Positions 60,965 to 64,000 of a stretch of DNA of 64,000 bases are shown in pieces. The notes under the pieces were generated by a model, which saw only the letters and a list, made by a program, of their open reading frames with translations, did no database searches and had not been told where the DNA came from. Numbering within the stretch: position 1 is the first letter of the stretch; every line of letters starts with the position of its first letter. This DNA is from JAFKFI01 sp963795435 (GTDB lineage: Bacteria > Pseudomonadota > Alphaproteobacteria > Acetobacterales > Acetobacteraceae). A program made the translations under genes and the position numbers. The DNA lies in the NCBI GenBank assembly GCA_963795435.1, contig CAWCHV010000007.1:1860001-1924000 (forward strand), written 5' to 3'.

Positions 60965-62131
60965 TCACATGCTCTGCCCGATTTTGGGCAGGACGTGGCT
61001 GGCGTAGAAGTCGATCACCTTCTTCTGGTCGGGCTGACCGGAGTGGACGTTGACGATCGTCGCCCCGCTGTCGAACAGCTTCTGGATCGCGGCGATGTGG
61101 ACTTGCGGATCGGTGCCAATAGCCCACGACTGGGTGACTTGGTCGAGCGGTGTCTCGGCCTCGGCGCGCTGCTGGATGCTCGTGGGGTCCGGGATGTTGT
61201 AGTAGCTCTTGAACGCCTTCGGGCCGAAGCGCCATAGCTCGGCGGCCTGTTTCGCCTCGGCATCATCGCCGACCACGACGTAGTGCTCGACCAGCACCGG
61301 CATGTCGGCCGGGTTCTTGCCGGCGGAGCGCGCGCCCTCTTCCCATTCCGATTTGTGCTGCTGCCAGCTGGCCGGATCGGTAACCAGCCCGTCCCCGTGC
61401 TGTCCGGCGAGACGCATCGACTTCTTGCCATTCGCCGCGGTCAGCAACGGGATCGGCCGTGCCGGCGGATCGTAGAGCTTGGCGTCGACCGTGTAGTACT
61501 TGCCCTTGTGCGAGACCTGCTGGCCTCCCCAGAGCTGCCGGATGACACCGATCGCCTCGACTAGACGCTCCCAGCGCTCCGGCCATTTCGGCCACTCGCC
61601 CGTGGCGGCCTGCTCGTTGAGCGCCTCGCCCGATCCCACGCCCAAGAATATCCGGCCCGGATAGAGATTGCCGAGCGTCGCGAACGCCTCGGCGACCACG
61701 GCTGGATTGTATCGCAGGATCGGACACGTCACCGTCGTGCCCATCCAGCTCCGCGGCGCCTGCGCGCCCAACGCCCCGAGCGTGACCCACGCCTGACCGG
61801 AATGGCCCTCGTTCGCCTGCCAGGGTTGGAAGTGGTCGCTGGTCGCGAGCAACTGAAATCCCGAGCGCGAGGCGTGCGCGCCGATTTCCAGAAGCTGGGG
61901 CACGGGGAATTGCTCGTGCGCGAGCATGAAGCCGAGTGTTCGCTTGCGTAGGTCGCTGACGCCGCGGCTGGCCGAAGGCTGCGCGTCCGACTTGGAGCTG
62001 CCGGTGGACTGCGCGCGCGCCGTGCCCAATCCGGCACCGGACGCGGCGGCCAGCATTGTTGTCCATCGCAACAGTTTGCGACGGCCCGCGCTCCACGCAT
62101 CCCCGGTGATCGCGGCGGGATTTCCCGACAT
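60965..62131 (-). CDS. TAT-exported LLM-class F420-dependent-type oxidoreductase
   Basis: 388-aa protein with a twin-arginine-like signal (AGRRKLLRWTTMLAAASG, cleavage near ARAQS). A luciferase-like TIM barrel follows, of the FGD/Adf branch: TLGFMLAHEQFPVPQLLE, FQLLATSDHFQPWQANEG, MGTTVTCPILRYNPAVVAE, LYPGRIFLGVGSGEALNEQ and PIPLLTAANGKKSMRLAG. These resemble F420-dependent glucose-6-phosphate dehydrogenase and hydroxymycolate dehydrogenase relatives. Folding with cofactor before export would explain the TAT signal. It lies 66 nt downstream of the amine-oxidase-like gene on the same strand. Substrate unknown. Confidence 0.9.
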   Translation of the reverse strand: MSGNPAAITGDAWSAGRRKLLRWTTMLAAASGAGLGTARAQSTGSSKSDAQPSASRGVSDLRKRTLGFMLAHEQFPVPQLLEIGAHASRSGFQLLATSDHFQPWQANEGHSGQAWVTLGALGAQAPRSWMGTTVTCPILRYNPAVVAEAFATLGNLYPGRIFLGVGSGEALNEQAATGEWPKWPERWERLVEAIGVIRQLWGGQQVSHKGKYYTVDAKLYDPPARPIPLLTAANGKKSMRLAGQHGDGLVTDPASWQQHKSEWEEGARSAGKNPADMPVLVEHYVVVGDDAEAKQAAELWRFGPKAFKSYYNIPDPTSIQQRAEAETPLDQVTQSWAIGTDPQVHIAAIQKLFDSGATIVNVHSGQPDQKKVIDFYASHVLPKIGQSM

Positions 62132-62197
62132 CGCCGTGCTCCGTGCCCGAATGGGACGGCAACGGCGCACCCTTCCGGCGGTTCCGTCCGCGCCGGT

Positions 62198-63766
62198 TCA
62201 GGGTTGCTTGGCGGCGCCGCGTGCCCGCTCGGCGATCTGTTCGAGCGCGTGATGCGCGGAACGGACCGCGCCTTCCTGCCAGCCGTTGATGTAGGAAAGA
62301 TGCTCGCCGCAGAACAGGAACGGACCATCGCCACCGAGCAGGCGCTGGTAGCCGGATGCGCGCTCCGCGCGGTTCCACTCGGCCCAGGCGCCATTGCTGA
62401 ACGGCACCTTCTTCCACGCGACGCTCACGCCCTTGCGTAGATAAGCGCGGCAGCCGGGATGGATCACTTCGTCGTCGGCCAGCGTGTCCTCCAGGCGTTG
62501 CCCCGGCGCTTTGGCGGCGAAGGCATTTCCGGGGTCGTCGGACCAGATATAGGCGCCGACCAGCACGCCTTTTTTCTGGTGGATCCCGGCGCTTGGATAC
62601 CAGAGCTGCGTGGCGTCCCTGCTGGTCCAGGAGATGCCGCCGTAGATTCCGTCCTGGGTTTCCCAGAACCTCTGCCGTGCCTCGAACGCGACCTTGGCGG
62701 CGGGCACGTAGTCCACCGAGGCAATCGCCGCGCGGATATCCGGCGCGAAATCCGCCTCGATGCCGCGCAGCACGGAGAACGGGATCGTGCAGACGACGAG
62801 CGGCGCCGTGGATGCCTGCGTGGCGCCCGCCGCGTCCTTCCAGATCACGCGCGCCGCATCGCCCTCGCGCCGCAACGCCGTCACCTCCGCGCCGTAGGAG
62901 ATGACTGGGCCGAGCTTGCGGCCGAAGGTCTGGCCGATCACGCCCATACCGCCGACCGGCTGCATCATCGTCGCGGCTTGATGGCGGCTCTCGCCAAACT
63001 GCATTTTGCCCTGCCAGAAATCCGACAGCAGAAGCTGGCGAAGATCGAGCGGCTGGTTGAGCGTGCCCTCCTCGACGCCCGGCGGCAGCGCGAAGCCGGC
63101 GCGCGACGAACCCCGATAGACAAGATCGCGGTCCAATGCGCCGAACGCGCGCAGGAAGGCGCGCAGCCTTTCGCGGTCTTCCGGCGAGACCGGGTGCGCG
63201 AGCTGCTCCCGGTCGACCGCCTTGGCGGCCAGCTCCGCGACGTAGCCGCGCGCGTCGTTCACCACGGCGGCGTTGCGCTGCGGCCGGCCGTCGAAGGCCG
63301 CGTCATCGTGCAGGAACGCGCCGCGATTATCGTTGCTCATCACCTCGAGTTTCACGCCGAGCTCGCGGCAGTAGGCGAGAATGCCCTCGTGGTGCCACGG
63401 GATGCGCGCCGGGCCGGGATTGAAATACAGGTGCTCGCCGGTGTCCCAGCGCACGCGCTGCACGCTGTCGGTCTCGACGATCTCGTCGCCGGCGCGCAAG
63501 GACCAGTTGCGCCCGCCGGCGCGCGAGCGGGCTTCGAGCACGCTCACCTCGTAGCCGGCGCGGCCGAGCTCCCAGGCGAGCACCATGCCCGCGATGCCGG
63601 CCCCGAGCACCAGCACGCGCGCGCCGTTGCCCAGCGGCAGCGCGGGCGGCCCCGCGTAGGCGACCGGGATTGGCAGCAGCCCCATCGCCGCCATCGTGCG
63701 ATAGGCGGCACCGACGCCGCCGACGCGGCCAACGAGATGGATCAGCGCGCGCCGGGACAGGCTCAT
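62198..63766 (-). CDS. Flavin-containing amine oxidase family protein, probably exported
   Basis: 522-aa FAD oxidoreductase. The N-terminus (SRRALIHLVGRVGG to AYAGPPA) looks like a TAT-type signal. The FAD motif is VLVLGAGIAGMVLAWELGR followed by VLEARSRAGGRNW. The C-terminal FAD-binding part has GPFLFCGEHLSYINGWQEG. The middle holds LVVCTIPFSVLRGIEADF and WETQDGIYGGISW, as in monoamine/L-amino-acid oxidases. Its start overlaps the recR stop by four bases (ATGA). It is probably cotranscribed with the TAT luciferase-like gene, which suggests a periplasmic oxidation pair. Confidence 0.92.
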   Translation of the reverse strand: MSLSRRALIHLVGRVGGVGAAYRTMAAMGLLPIPVAYAGPPALPLGNGARVLVLGAGIAGMVLAWELGRAGYEVSVLEARSRAGGRNWSLRAGDEIVETDSVQRVRWDTGEHLYFNPGPARIPWHHEGILAYCRELGVKLEVMSNDNRGAFLHDDAAFDGRPQRNAAVVNDARGYVAELAAKAVDREQLAHPVSPEDRERLRAFLRAFGALDRDLVYRGSSRAGFALPPGVEEGTLNQPLDLRQLLLSDFWQGKMQFGESRHQAATMMQPVGGMGVIGQTFGRKLGPVISYGAEVTALRREGDAARVIWKDAAGATQASTAPLVVCTIPFSVLRGIEADFAPDIRAAIASVDYVPAAKVAFEARQRFWETQDGIYGGISWTSRDATQLWYPSAGIHQKKGVLVGAYIWSDDPGNAFAAKAPGQRLEDTLADDEVIHPGCRAYLRKGVSVAWKKVPFSNGAWAEWNRAERASGYQRLLGGDGPFLFCGEHLSYINGWQEGAVRSAHHALEQIAERARGAAKQP

Positions 63767-64000
63767 GCCGGACGGCGCGCACGCAGCGCGGCGGCCAAGG
63801 TGCCGTCGTCCAGCACGTCCAGCGCTCCGCCGATCGGCACGCCTTGGCCGACGCGCGTGACGGTCACGCCGAGCGGTTTAAGGCGTTCGGTGAGCCAGTG
63901 CGCGGTGGTGGCGCCGTCCACCGTGGCGCCCAAGGCGAGAATCACTTCCGCGACGCCGCCTTGCTCGATGCGCGCGAGCAGCGGTTGCAGGTTCAGATCC
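63763..64000 (-). CDS. recR: Recombination protein RecR, 3' part only
   Basis: The frame enters from the right edge. It reads DLNLQPLLARIEQGGVAEV, ILALGATVDGATTAHWLTE, RLKPLGVTVTRVGQGVPIG and GALDVLDDGTLAAAL, the TOPRIM-domain second half and C-terminus of RecR. The 5' part with the zinc finger lies outside the window. RecR works with RecF/RecO in loading RecA at gaps. The stop overlaps the following amine-oxidase-like start, an unusual partner for recR. Confidence 0.95.
   Translation of the reverse strand, partial: DLNLQPLLARIEQGGVAEVILALGATVDGATTAHWLTERLKPLGVTVTRVGQGVPIGGALDVLDDGTLAAALRARRPA

Noticed and set aside
1..64000. CRISPR array
   Set aside because: No regularly spaced direct repeats were seen; the only repeated element is the dispersed palindromic repeat.

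Overview
The window is a 64 kb chromosomal segment of a high-GC alphaproteobacterium. I infer Rhodospirillales or a relative, from the gene families, the strong G/C third-position bias and the rsmB-rpe-heparinase-purH neighbourhood. No rRNA, CRISPR array or intact prophage is visible. One tRNA is present, tRNA-Gly(GCC).

Left end (1-7.9 kb): an RND efflux pump (permease cut by the window edge, plus its membrane fusion protein) lies beside a FixL/FixJ/FixK-type regulatory locus. The locus has a PAS-PAS histidine kinase, a FixJ-like response regulator, a divergent Crp/Fnr (FixK-class) regulator and a single-domain receiver resembling the FixL inhibitor FixT. The kinase carries Gln at the position of the FixL haem-ligand His. 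The same 12-mer, TGATCTATGTCA, inside a near-consensus FixK/FNR box, precedes both the pump operon and the FixT-like gene. This suggests a FixL-like to FixJ to FixK circuit that drives an efflux pump and its own negative feedback. A frameshifted lipoprotein gene follows fixK.

Core (8.6-24 kb): a sugar-type ABC operon (binding protein, double ATPase, a permease made of two fused permease units, and an SMP-30 lactonase). After it come an F420/FMN-type luciferase-like oxidoreductase, asd, a CPA2 K+/H+ antiporter, a long AI-2E family protein and pepN.

24-39 kb: an accessory catabolic-looking region on alternating strands. It holds a TenA-like protein, an alpha/beta hydrolase, an aldo/keto reductase, a PrpF-type isomerase, an NDP-sugar-type epimerase, a TcuA-like flavoprotein, a frameshifted metallo-beta-lactamase-fold hydrolase, two SDRs, a D-2-hydroxyacid dehydrogenase, a CocE-type hydrolase and a Na/Pi cotransporter. 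The substrate is unknown.

38.8-45.6 kb: a DUF899 operon, a divergent HTH regulator and a beta-propeller gene sit next to a mobile-element graveyard. The graveyard contains pieces of a LysR regulator, an SDR fused to a TraG N-terminus, a badly decayed DUF3363-type relaxase, and the N-terminal part of a defence-type SNF2 helicase joined directly to the relaxase. tRNA-Gly forms the right edge.

Right end (45.7-64 kb): housekeeping blocks. These are ybbN / Lon-N domain / Trm112-like / DUF971; a family-39-type glycosyltransferase; an MFS transporter; rsmB-rpe-heparinase-glycosyltransferase-purH; a methyltransferase; two more luciferase-like oxidoreductases; mbfA; a flavin amine oxidase; and the 3' end of recR.

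A dispersed GC-rich palindromic repeat (CCCTCACC...GGTGAGGG type) occurs three times, each time just after a stop codon. Several otherwise intact genes carry single-base frameshifts (near 7632, 25957 and 31743). These may be real pseudogenes or assembly errors.
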